DNA of 64,000 bases from Nocardioides sediminis (GTDB lineage Bacteria > Actinomycetota > Actinomycetes > Propionibacteriales > Nocardioidaceae). Each line of letters opens with the position of its first letter. The first letter of the stretch is position 1. Location of the stretch: assembly GCF_003047295.1 (NCBI RefSeq), contig NZ_PZYZ01000002.1:62001-126000 (forward strand), given 5' to 3'. A program made the translations under genes and the position numbers. Positions 45,704 through 55,443 of this stretch are shown here, in pieces. The notes beneath the pieces were generated by a model. It saw only the letters and a list, made by a program, of their open reading frames with translations, was not told the DNA's origin and did no database searches.

Positions 45704-46480
45704 GTGATCGCCCTCGCCGAGTCCTCGCCCGACGCCACCCTGGCCGCGGCCAGCGACCTCGCGCGCACCGTGGTCCTCGACCTCGCCGACCCGGGCGACG
45801 TCGGCCAGCACCTGGGCGCCGAGAGCGAGGGAGAGCCCGTCCTCACCCACCTCTTCGAGTGCACGCGGGCCGGGTACGTCGGCTGGCGCTGGTCGGTCAC
45901 CCTGTCCCGCGCCGAGGGCAGCAGCGAGCCCACCGTCAACGAGGTCGTCCTGATCCCCGGCGCCGAGGCGATCGTCGCGCCGCCCTGGGTCCCCTACAAG
46001 GAGCGGCTGCAGCCGGGCGACCTGTCTCCGGGCGACCTGCTCCCCGTCGAGGACGAGGACCCCCGGCTGGTGCCGACCTACTCCTTCGGCGACGACCCGC
46101 TCGACGCCGACGCCAAGGCGCAGGTGCGCCAGGTCGCCCAGGACCTCGGGCTCGGCCGGGTCCGCACCCTCTCGCCCGAGGGCATCGACATGGCCGCCGA
46201 GCGCTGGTACGCCGGTGACGGTGGCCCCGAGGCGCCCCTCGCGAAGAGCGCGCCGGAGTCGTGCTGGTCGTGCGGGTTCCTGGTGCGCCTGTCGGGACAC
46301 CTCGCCGGCACCTTCGGCGTCTGCGCCAACGGCAACGCCAATGACGACGGCCGCGTGGTGTCCGTCGACCACGGGTGCGGCGCGCACTCGGAGGTCAAGC
46401 TGGCCCGCAAGCAGCAGCCGATCCCGGTCCCCGACCACGTCTTCGACACGCTGACCGACGACGAGCTCGAGACCCTCTGA
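45704..46480 (+). CDS. DUF3027 protein with C-terminal zinc-finger-like motif
   Basis: A 258-residue cytoplasmic protein of the actinobacterial DUF3027 family, function unknown. The conserved core is GYVGWRWSVTLSRA, then VVLIPGAEAIVAPPWVPYKE and RLQPGDLSPGDLLPVEDEDPRL. The C-terminal part has CWSCG, a single cysteine in GVCANG and one in DHGCGAHSE, likely a four-cysteine zinc site. In other actinobacteria this family sits next to cold-shock and MFS genes, as here (from memory). GTG 45704 has a CATGAT hexamer six bases upstream. Confidence 0.88.
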   Translation: MIALAESSPDATLAAASDLARTVVLDLADPGDVGQHLGAESEGEPVLTHLFECTRAGYVGWRWSVTLSRAEGSSEPTVNEVVLIPGAEAIVAPPWVPYKERLQPGDLSPGDLLPVEDEDPRLVPTYSFGDDPLDADAKAQVRQVAQDLGLGRVRTLSPEGIDMAAERWYAGDGGPEAPLAKSAPESCWSCGFLVRLSGHLAGTFGVCANGNANDDGRVVSVDHGCGAHSEVKLARKQQPIPVPDHVFDTLTDDELETL

Positions 46481-46490
46481 GGGCGCTCGC

Positions 46491-47129
46491 TCAGCCCGGC
46501 CCCATCGGGTGGCCGGACGACGTCCCAGCGGTCGAGACGTCGTCCCGGGCGAGCAGCCACACGGCGTACGCCGGCGACGGCGGGTGCAGCTCGTAGGAGC
46601 CGAAGCGGGCGTCCACGCGCAGTCCGCTCGCGACGACGTCGGCGACGAACTCCTCGGGCGGGTAGTCGCGGGCCGCGGCAGGCCCGTCGAGCGGGTGGAA
46701 GCCGACCAGCACCCGTCCTCCCGCTGCCAGCATCGACCGCACCCGCGCCAGCACCGCGCGCTCGGTGTCCTCGGCCAGGAAGACCATCACGTTGCCGACC
46801 AGCACGACCAGGTCGAACTCGCCCTCCAGCGTGGCGTCGAGGACATCGGCGTGCTGGACCTCGAGGTCGGGGTAGGTGGCGCGAGCCTGTGCCACGAGCG
46901 CGGCATCGGGCTCCACCGCGACGACGTCGTGGCCCCGGGCCACGAGGGCGGCGGCCACGCGGCCCATGCCGGACCCGACGTCCAGGACCCGCGCGCCGCG
47001 GCCCAGCAGGCTGTCGGCCAGCCGCGCCTCGCCGTCGACGTCCTCGCCGTCGGCGACCAGCCGGCCGAACTTCTCGCCGTAGCCGCGGTTGCCGGGCCCA
47101 GCGAGCTCCCATCGGGTCGGTCGGGTCAC
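46491..47129 (-). CDS. Class I SAM-dependent methyltransferase
   Basis: A 212-residue methyltransferase. Motif I is VLDVGSGMGRVAAAL, motif II VVAVEPDAALVAQA, and the acidic motif is in VQHADVLDATL. The FDLVVLVGNVMVFL segment holds the catalytic-region motif. No substrate is indicated. The GTG at 47129 overlaps the DUF2530 stop (GTGA), so the two are cotranslated. Confidence 0.87.
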   Translation of the reverse strand: MTRPTRWELAGPGNRGYGEKFGRLVADGEDVDGEARLADSLLGRGARVLDVGSGMGRVAAALVARGHDVVAVEPDAALVAQARATYPDLEVQHADVLDATLEGEFDLVVLVGNVMVFLAEDTERAVLARVRSMLAAGGRVLVGFHPLDGPAAARDYPPEEFVADVVASGLRVDARFGSYELHPPSPAYAVWLLARDDVSTAGTSSGHPMGPG

Positions 47130-47410
47130 GCCTCGTCCTGCATGGCGCGGGCCTTGCGGCGCCGGCGTACGTACTCCAGTCCGCACAGGCCCAGGCCGAA
47201 GCCGGCCAGGCAGGTCCAGAGCCACCACGTGCGGCCCGTGTCGGCCAGGGTGCCGTAGAAGGGCAGCAGCCCGAGGAAGGCCAGGAGCCAGAGCCCGACG
47301 CCGACCTCGACGGTCCGCACGCCGTCCACGTCGAGGGGTTCGACGTCGGCCACGATGTAGGTGCGGTTGCCGATCTCGTGCTGCGTCGGCTGCTCGTCCC
47401 TGAACTCCAC
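47126..47410 (-). CDS. DUF2530 small membrane protein
   Basis: A 94-residue protein of the actinobacterial DUF2530 family. VADVEPLDVDGVRTVEVGVGL is the conserved start of the domain, followed by two transmembrane helices (LWLLAFLGLLPFYGTL and WWLWTCLAGFGLGLCGL) and a basic C terminus (RRRRKAR). Function unknown. TAGCGT lies six bases before GTG 47410. It is divergent from the NCS2 permease and probably shares its regulatory gap. Confidence 0.88.
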   Translation of the reverse strand: MEFRDEQPTQHEIGNRTYIVADVEPLDVDGVRTVEVGVGLWLLAFLGLLPFYGTLADTGRTWWLWTCLAGFGLGLCGLEYVRRRRKARAMQDEA

Positions 47411-47416
47411 GTCGCC

Positions 47417-47422
47417 ACGCTA
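47417..47422 (-). promoter_or_regulatory. -10 box (TAGCGT) of the DUF2530-methyltransferase pair
   Basis: Minus-strand TAGCGT, six bases, GTG 47410. Leaderless layout with no ribosome-binding site. Confidence 0.5.
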
Positions 47423-47480
47423 GCCGCTCGTCCCCGGGCGTCGGAACACCGCCGGGGCGCACTTCTGCCACACTGCCGCC

Positions 47481-48965
47481 GTGAGTGAGAAGACCCAGGC
47501 CGCGCAGCGGTCCCCCAAGTCGGGCCTCGACGGCTACTTCCAGATCAGCCAGCGCGGCTCGACGGTCGGCCGGGAGGTGCGCGGCGGCATCGTCACGTTC
47601 CTGACCATGGCCTACATCATCGTGCTCAACCCGCTGATCCTCGGTTTCGTCCCCGACTCGACCGGCGCGTTCCTCGGTGGCGGCACCGAGCCGGGCAGCG
47701 GGATCCCTGCCATCGCCGCGGGCACGGCGCTCATCGCGGGCCTGCTGACGATCCTGATGGGCGGGGTGGCCAACTTCCCGCTGGCGCTGGCGACCGGGCT
47801 CGGCCTCAACGCCTTCGTCGCCAACTCCATCGCCCGGCAGTCCACGTGGGGCGACGCGATGGGCCTGGTGGTCCTCGAGGGCATCGTGATCCTCGTCCTG
47901 GTGCTGACCGGCTTCCGCAAGGCGGTCTTCCACGCGGTGCCGCAGCAGCTGAAGGTCGCGATCTCGGTCGGGATCGGGTTGTTCATCGCCCTCATCGGCT
48001 TCGTCGACGCCCGGTTCATCACCCGCATCCCCGACGCCTTCCAGACCACCGTGCCCGTGCAGCTCGGCGCGGACGGCCACCTCGTGGGCTGGCCGGTGCT
48101 GGTCTTCTGCCTGGGCCTCGCGCTGATGGTCGCGCTGTGGGTGCGCAGGGTCCGCGGCGCGATCCTGATCTCCATCGTGGTCACCACGATCGTCGCGGTC
48201 ATCGTGGAGGCGGTCGGCAACCTCGGCCCCGCATCCGCCGACAACCCGGGCGGCTGGTCGCTGAGCGTGCCCACCCTGAGCGGCGACGTCGTGGGACTGC
48301 CGACCTTCGACACGCTCGGCGAGTTCGACCTCTTCGGCGCCTTCACCACGATCGAGGGCGGCGTGCTCGCCGCCCTGCTGCTCGTCTTCTCGCTGCTGCT
48401 GGCGGACTTCTTCGACACCATGGGCACGATGACGGCCATCGGCGCCGAGGCCCGGCTCAACGACGAGGAGGGCACGCCGCCGCACGCGCAGCGCATCCTG
48501 GTCGTCGACTCGGTCGCCGCGATCGCCGGCGGCGCCGGCGGCGTCTCCTCCAACACGTCCTACATCGAGTCCGCCTCCGGGGTGGGGGAGGGCGCCCGCA
48601 CGGGCCTGGCCTCCGTCGTCACCGGCGTGCTGTTCCTGCTCGCCACGTTCTTCACCCCGCTCGTCGCGGCGATCCCGTCCGAGGCGGCGGTGCCCGCCCT
48701 GGTCCTCGTCGGCTTCCTGATGATGCAGCAGGTCACCGAGATCGACTGGCGCGACACCGAGCTGGCCATCCCGGCCTTCCTCACCGTCGTGCTCATGCCG
48801 TTCACCTACTCGATCAGCGTCGGCATCGGCGCGGGCTTCGTGACCTTCGTCCTCATCAAGCTGGTCATGGGCAAGGTCCGTGACGTGCACCCGCTGATGT
48901 GGGTCGTGGCCGCCCTGTTCGTCGTCTACTTCGCCTACACGCCCATCAACGGCTGGCTCTCCTGA
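47481..48965 (+). CDS. NCS2-family purine permease (AzgA-like)
   Basis: A 494-residue inner-membrane proton symporter, likely for hypoxanthine, guanine or adenine. The layout has about 13 hydrophobic segments. The AzgA-type hallmarks are the N-terminal TFLTMAYIIVLNPLIL, the substrate-loop region ATGLGLNAFVAN, and SNTSYIESASGVGEGARTGL. The GTG has CACACT six bases upstream, a weak -10. A strong hairpin follows the gene. Confidence 0.92.
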   Translation: MSEKTQAAQRSPKSGLDGYFQISQRGSTVGREVRGGIVTFLTMAYIIVLNPLILGFVPDSTGAFLGGGTEPGSGIPAIAAGTALIAGLLTILMGGVANFPLALATGLGLNAFVANSIARQSTWGDAMGLVVLEGIVILVLVLTGFRKAVFHAVPQQLKVAISVGIGLFIALIGFVDARFITRIPDAFQTTVPVQLGADGHLVGWPVLVFCLGLALMVALWVRRVRGAILISIVVTTIVAVIVEAVGNLGPASADNPGGWSLSVPTLSGDVVGLPTFDTLGEFDLFGAFTTIEGGVLAALLLVFSLLLADFFDTMGTMTAIGAEARLNDEEGTPPHAQRILVVDSVAAIAGGAGGVSSNTSYIESASGVGEGARTGLASVVTGVLFLLATFFTPLVAAIPSEAAVPALVLVGFLMMQQVTEIDWRDTELAIPAFLTVVLMPFTYSISVGIGAGFVTFVLIKLVMGKVRDVHPLMWVVAALFVVYFAYTPINGWLS

Positions 48966-48973
48966 TCCCTGGC

Positions 48974-49002
48974 GCCCCTCCCTGCCTCGAGCGGGGAGGG
49001 GC
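48974..49002 (+). terminator. Intrinsic terminator of the permease gene
   Basis: GCCCCTCCC (48974-48982), a ten-base loop containing CTCGAG, and GGGAGGGGC (48994-49002): nine perfect GC-rich base pairs nine bases after the stop, followed by TTGCCTTG. Confidence 0.6.
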
Positions 49003-49017
49003 TTGCCTTGCCGGAAT

Positions 49018-49049
49018 AGTTAGCACGGGTAATGAGTTAGGCTAACGAC
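49018..49049 (+). promoter_or_regulatory. MarR promoter and probable self-operator
   Basis: The -10 TAGGCT (49038-49043) ends six bases before ATG 49050. It lies inside the perfect inverted repeat GTTAG-G-CTAAC (49036-49046). AGTTAG also occurs 17 bases upstream (49018-49023). A MarR dimer bound here would block the promoter, the usual autoregulation design of the family. Confidence 0.6.
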
Positions 49050-49499
49050 ATGCCTACGACCGCAGCCGTTGCCCGCACGGACGCGGGGCTCGCCGCCGAG
49101 CTCCGTGTCGGAGTGATGCGCCTGCGGCGACGGCTCGCCAGCGAGCGACACCCCGACAACGACCTGAGCCTCGGCCAGATGGCGGTGCTCGGCCTGCTGT
49201 TCCGGCACGGCGACCAGACGGTCGGCGAGCTCGCCCGCCTCGAGCACGTGCAGCCGCCGTCCATGACGCGCACGGTGACCTGCCTGGAGGGCGAGGGCCT
49301 CGTCGTACGCCGCCCGCACGAGACCGACGGCCGCGTCGTCATCGTCTCCCTGACCGAGCAGGGCCGCCGCGTCGTCCTCGCCGACCGCAGGCGTCGCGAC
49401 GCCTGGCTGGCCGTCCGGCTCACCCACCTGACCCCCGACGAGCGTGACGTCCTGCGCCGCGCCGCCCCCCTCCTCGACCGCCTCTCGCAGGCCGACTGA
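49050..49499 (+). CDS. MarR-family transcriptional regulator
   Basis: A 149-residue dimeric winged-helix repressor. LSLGQMAVLGLLFRHGD and VGELARLEHVQPPSMTRTV form the DNA-binding helices, and the wing is in ETDGRVVIVSLTEQG. The MFS transporter directly downstream is the natural target. The TGA stop is in the same frame as the MFS gene and 15 bases before its apparent ACG start. Confidence 0.92.
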   Translation: MPTTAAVARTDAGLAAELRVGVMRLRRRLASERHPDNDLSLGQMAVLGLLFRHGDQTVGELARLEHVQPPSMTRTVTCLEGEGLVVRRPHETDGRVVIVSLTEQGRRVVLADRRRRDAWLAVRLTHLTPDERDVLRRAAPLLDRLSQAD

Positions 49500-49504
49500 C
49501 ACCC

Positions 49505-49509
49505 AGGAG
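49505..49509 (+). promoter_or_regulatory. Ribosome-binding site pointing to an ACG start
   Basis: AGGAG lies five bases before ACG 49515, an ideal spacing. No ATG, GTG or TTG is in frame between the MarR stop and base 49578. Confidence 0.65.
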
Positions 49510-49514
49510 TCACC

Positions 49515-50780
49515 ACGAGTCCCCGATTCCGCTCCCTCGCCAACCCCAACTACCGCCTGTACGCCGCCGGCGGTGTCGTGTCCAACACCGGCACCTGGAT
49601 GCAGCGCGTCGCGCAGGACTGGCTGGTCCTCCAGCTCACCGCCAACAGCGGCGCCGCGCTCGGCATCACCACCGGGCTGCAGTTCCTGCCGTTCCTGCTC
49701 ATCGCGCCCTTCGCCGGGCTCGTCGCCGACCGGATGCCCAAGCAGCGGCTGCTCCAGCTGACCAACCTCGGCATGGCCCTGCCCGCCGCCGTCCTCGGCC
49801 TGCTCGCCGTCACCGGCACCGCGCAGATCTGGCACGTCTACGTGCTGGCCTTCGTGCTCGGCACCGCGTCGGCCTTCGACGCGCCCGCACGCCAGTCCTT
49901 CGTCTCCGAGATCGTCGACCCCGACGACCTCACCAACGCCGTCGGCCTCAACTCCGCGAGCTTCAACGCCGCCCGCCTCGTGGGCCCGGCCGTCGCCGGC
50001 GTGCTCATCGCGGCCTTCGGCGGGGGAGCGGTGGCCACCGGCTGGGTCATCCTCATCAACGCCGTGTCGTACGTCGCCCCGGTCCTGGCCCTGCGCGGCA
50101 TGGACGCCAGTGCCCTCGACTCGCCGGTGCCGACCAACCGCGGCCCCGGAGCGATCCGCGAGGGCGTCGCCTACGTCCGGGCCCGGCCCGACCTGCTGCT
50201 GATCCTGGCCATCGTGTTCAGCGCCGGGACGTTCGGCCTCAACTTCCAGATGACGTCGGCGCTGATGGCCACCGAGGTCTTCGGCAAGGGGCCGACCGAG
50301 TACGGGCTGCTCGGCACCTTCCTGGCGGTCGGCTCGCTGACCGGGGCGCTGGTCGCCGCCGGGCGCACCCGCGTGCGGCACCGGCTCGTGATCGGGGCGG
50401 GCCTGGTCTTCGGCACCGTGGTGACCATCGCCGGCCTCATGCCGTCCTACCTCACCTACGCCCTGGTGACGCCCCTGATCGGACTGAGTGCGCTCACCCT
50501 CATCACCAGTGCCAACGCCTACATGCAGCTGCACACCGAGCCGGGCATGCGGGGCCGGGTGATGGCGCTCTACATGATGATCTTCATGGGGGGCACGCCC
50601 GCCGGCGCGCCGGTGATCGGCTGGATCGGCGAGACGTTCGGCGCCCGCTGGACGCTGGTCCTCGGGGGGCTGCTGACCATCGCCGGGGTGGCGCTCGCGA
50701 CCCTCCTCTTCGCCCGGGCCCGGGGCATCTCCGTGGTGCCGCAGCGTGCTCCCGCGACGGCCGGTCGCGCGGCCGACTGA
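49515..50780 (+). CDS. MFS exporter with apparent ACG start codon
   Basis: A 421-residue drug-exporter-type MFS protein (DHA3/enterobactin-exporter-like layout). The conserved N terminus FRSLANPNYRLYAAGG and NTGTWMQRVAQDWLVL forms helix 1 and must be included, but the first usable standard start is GTG 49578, inside helix 1. Translation most likely begins at ACG 49515, five bases after AGGAG. That puts a start exactly where family members begin. It is either a rare non-AUG start or an ATG-to-ACG change or sequencing error. About twelve hydrophobic segments follow. It pairs with the upstream MarR gene. Confidence 0.8.
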   Translation, partial: TSPRFRSLANPNYRLYAAGGVVSNTGTWMQRVAQDWLVLQLTANSGAALGITTGLQFLPFLLIAPFAGLVADRMPKQRLLQLTNLGMALPAAVLGLLAVTGTAQIWHVYVLAFVLGTASAFDAPARQSFVSEIVDPDDLTNAVGLNSASFNAARLVGPAVAGVLIAAFGGGAVATGWVILINAVSYVAPVLALRGMDASALDSPVPTNRGPGAIREGVAYVRARPDLLLILAIVFSAGTFGLNFQMTSALMATEVFGKGPTEYGLLGTFLAVGSLTGALVAAGRTRVRHRLVIGAGLVFGTVVTIAGLMPSYLTYALVTPLIGLSALTLITSANAYMQLHTEPGMRGRVMALYMMIFMGGTPAGAPVIGWIGETFGARWTLVLGGLLTIAGVALATLLFARARGISVVPQRAPATAGRAAD

Positions 50781-50797
50781 GGTGGCCTGCTGGCGTT

Positions 50798-50826
50798 TTG
50801 ACCCGCCTCGGGGCGGCCGGTAGATT
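50798..50826 (+). promoter_or_regulatory. Promoter of the str operon
   Basis: TTGACC (50798-50803), 17-base spacer, TAGATT (50821-50826): the best vegetative sigma-factor promoter in the window. The transcript start would be near 50833, giving a leader of about 170 bases before rpsL, room for translational control of ribosomal-protein synthesis. Confidence 0.75.
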
Positions 50827-51006
50827 GACTCCTCGTGTTTGTCCTGCCCTCATGCGCCTCCATCTCCGGACGCGCGGGGTAGCCATCCACGACAGCGCAC
50901 AGCACGTCGTGCGCCCGGGCACCACCGCATCACGCGGCAGTTCCCGACCTTCACCGCTCCGGCAGGTTGCCGTTGCGAGAGAGAGACCAAGAAAGGGAAC
51001 CACTCG

Positions 51007-51378
51007 GTGCCCACCATTCAGCAGCTGGTCCGCAAGGGCCGCCAGGACAAGGTGTCCAAGAACAAGACGCCTGCCCTGAAGGGATCCCCGCAGCGCCGCG
51101 GCGTCTGCACCCGCGTCTACACGACCACCCCCAAGAAGCCGAACTCCGCCCTCCGCAAGGTCGCCCGCGTGCGCCTGAGCAGCGGCGTCGAGGTCACGGC
51201 GTACATCCCGGGTGTCGGCCACAACCTGCAGGAGCACTCGATCGTGCTCGTCCGCGGCGGCCGTGTGAAGGACCTCCCCGGTGTCCGCTACAAGATCATC
51301 CGCGGCTCGCTCGACACCCAGGGTGTCAAGAACCGCAAGCAGGCCCGCAGCCGCTACGGCGCGAAGAAGGAGAAGTAA
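51007..51378 (+). CDS. rpsL: 30S ribosomal protein S12
   Basis: S12 lies at the decoding centre and controls tRNA selection accuracy. It has 123 residues of standard sequence, starting [15 protein letters not shown]. The lysines where streptomycin-resistance changes arise are wild type (the lysines of [11 protein letters not shown] and of [11 protein letters not shown]). The GTG start has AAAGGGA upstream. The stop overlaps the rpsG ATG by one base (TAATG), coupling S12 to S7. Confidence 0.98.
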   Translation: MPTIQQLVRKGRQDKVSKNKTPALKGSPQRRGVCTRVYTTTPKKPNSALRKVARVRLSSGVEVTAYIPGVGHNLQEHSIVLVRGGRVKDLPGVRYKIIRGSLDTQGVKNRKQARSRYGAKKEK

Positions 51379-51848
51379 TGCCTCGCAAGGGTCCCGCTCC
51401 CAAGCGCCCCCTCGTCGTCGACCCGGTCTACGGCTCGCAGATCGTCACGCAGCTCGTCAGCAAGGTCCTCCAGGACGGCAAGAAGCAGGTCGCCCAGCGC
51501 ATCGTCTACACCGCGCTCGAGGGCTGCCGCGAGAAGACCGGCACCGACCCGGTCGTCACGCTCAAGCGCGCGCTCGACAACGTCAAGCCGGCCATCGAGG
51601 TCAAGTCCCGCCGAGTCGGCGGTGCGACCTACCAGGTCCCGATCGAGGTCAAGGCCAACCGTGGTACGACGCTGGCGCTGCGCTGGCTCGTCGGCTACGC
51701 CGCCGACCGTCGTGAGAAGACCATGGCCGAGCGCCTCATGAACGAGATCCTCGACGCCTCCAACGGCCTCGGTGCCGCGGTGAAGAAGCGCGAGGACACC
51801 CACAAGATGGCCGAGTCCAACAAGGCCTTCGCCCACTACCGCTGGTGA
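51378..51848 (+). CDS. rpsG: 30S ribosomal protein S7
   Basis: Primary 16S rRNA-binding protein of the 30S head, 156 residues of standard sequence ([12 protein letters not shown] to KAFAHYRW). In Escherichia coli S7 represses its operon by binding the mRNA between rpsL and rpsG. Here those genes overlap by one base, so such a site would have to be elsewhere; a hairpin occurs downstream, before fusA. Confidence 0.98.
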   Translation: MPRKGPAPKRPLVVDPVYGSQIVTQLVSKVLQDGKKQVAQRIVYTALEGCREKTGTDPVVTLKRALDNVKPAIEVKSRRVGGATYQVPIEVKANRGTTLALRWLVGYAADRREKTMAERLMNEILDASNGLGAAVKKREDTHKMAESNKAFAHYRW

Positions 51849-51852
51849 CCAC

Positions 51853-51886
51853 GGTGGAGCGCGCCGCCCCGGTGGTGCGCTCCACC
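51853..51886 (+). other. Hairpin in the rpsG-fusA spacer
   Basis: GGTGGAGCGC (51853-51862) pairs perfectly with GCGCTCCACC (51877-51886) around a 14-base loop. Without a T-tract and within an operon it is more likely an mRNA-stability, processing or attenuation element than a full terminator. Confidence 0.5.
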
Positions 51887-51928
51887 CCCCACCGCCCCAC
51901 CAACTCTTCGAGGGACTGAGACCCAACA

Positions 51929-54046
<2,118 letters not shown>

Positions 54047-54118
54047 TCCTCGTCCGGATCCTCGGCTGCACCAACCAACCACGAGTCAAGTAACAACCAC
54101 ACCCAGGAGGAGCCCACA

Positions 54119-55312
<1,194 letters not shown>

Positions 55313-55332
55313 TCTGACCTCTTCTCCACCAG

Positions 55333-55364
55333 CGAGGCCCCACTCCTTCGGGAGTGGGGCCTCG
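55333..55364 (+). terminator. Strong intrinsic terminator after tuf
   Basis: A 14-base-pair perfect stem (CGAGGCCCCACTCC / GGAGTGGGGCCTCG) closed by a stable TTCG tetraloop, 20 bases after the tuf stop, followed by TTGCGT. It ends the str operon, so rpsJ is not cotranscribed. Confidence 0.9.
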
Positions 55365-55431
55365 TTGCGTCTGCGGGGCGTCGCCGCGCGGTGAATCAGG
55401 GAATACGCCGCGGGGAGGGTCTCCTTCTGCC

Positions 55432-55437
55432 TACGCT
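55432..55437 (+). promoter_or_regulatory. -10 box (TACGCT) of the 865-residue protein
   Basis: TACGCT ends six bases before ATG 55444, the same leaderless design as host genes, which places the start well downstream of the first open codon. Confidence 0.5.
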
Positions 55438-55443
55438 CACGGC

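Noticed and set aside
49036..49046. GTTAGGCTAAC as an attachment site core
   Set aside because: There is no integrase or second copy nearby, and its place over the MarR -10 box explains it as an operator.
51007..51378. Streptomycin-resistance change in S12
   Set aside because: The two lysines where resistance changes usually occur are unchanged.
55365..55431. Continuation of the str operon into rpsJ
   Set aside because: A strong terminator ends the operon and the next genes are unrelated; the S10 operon is not in this window.
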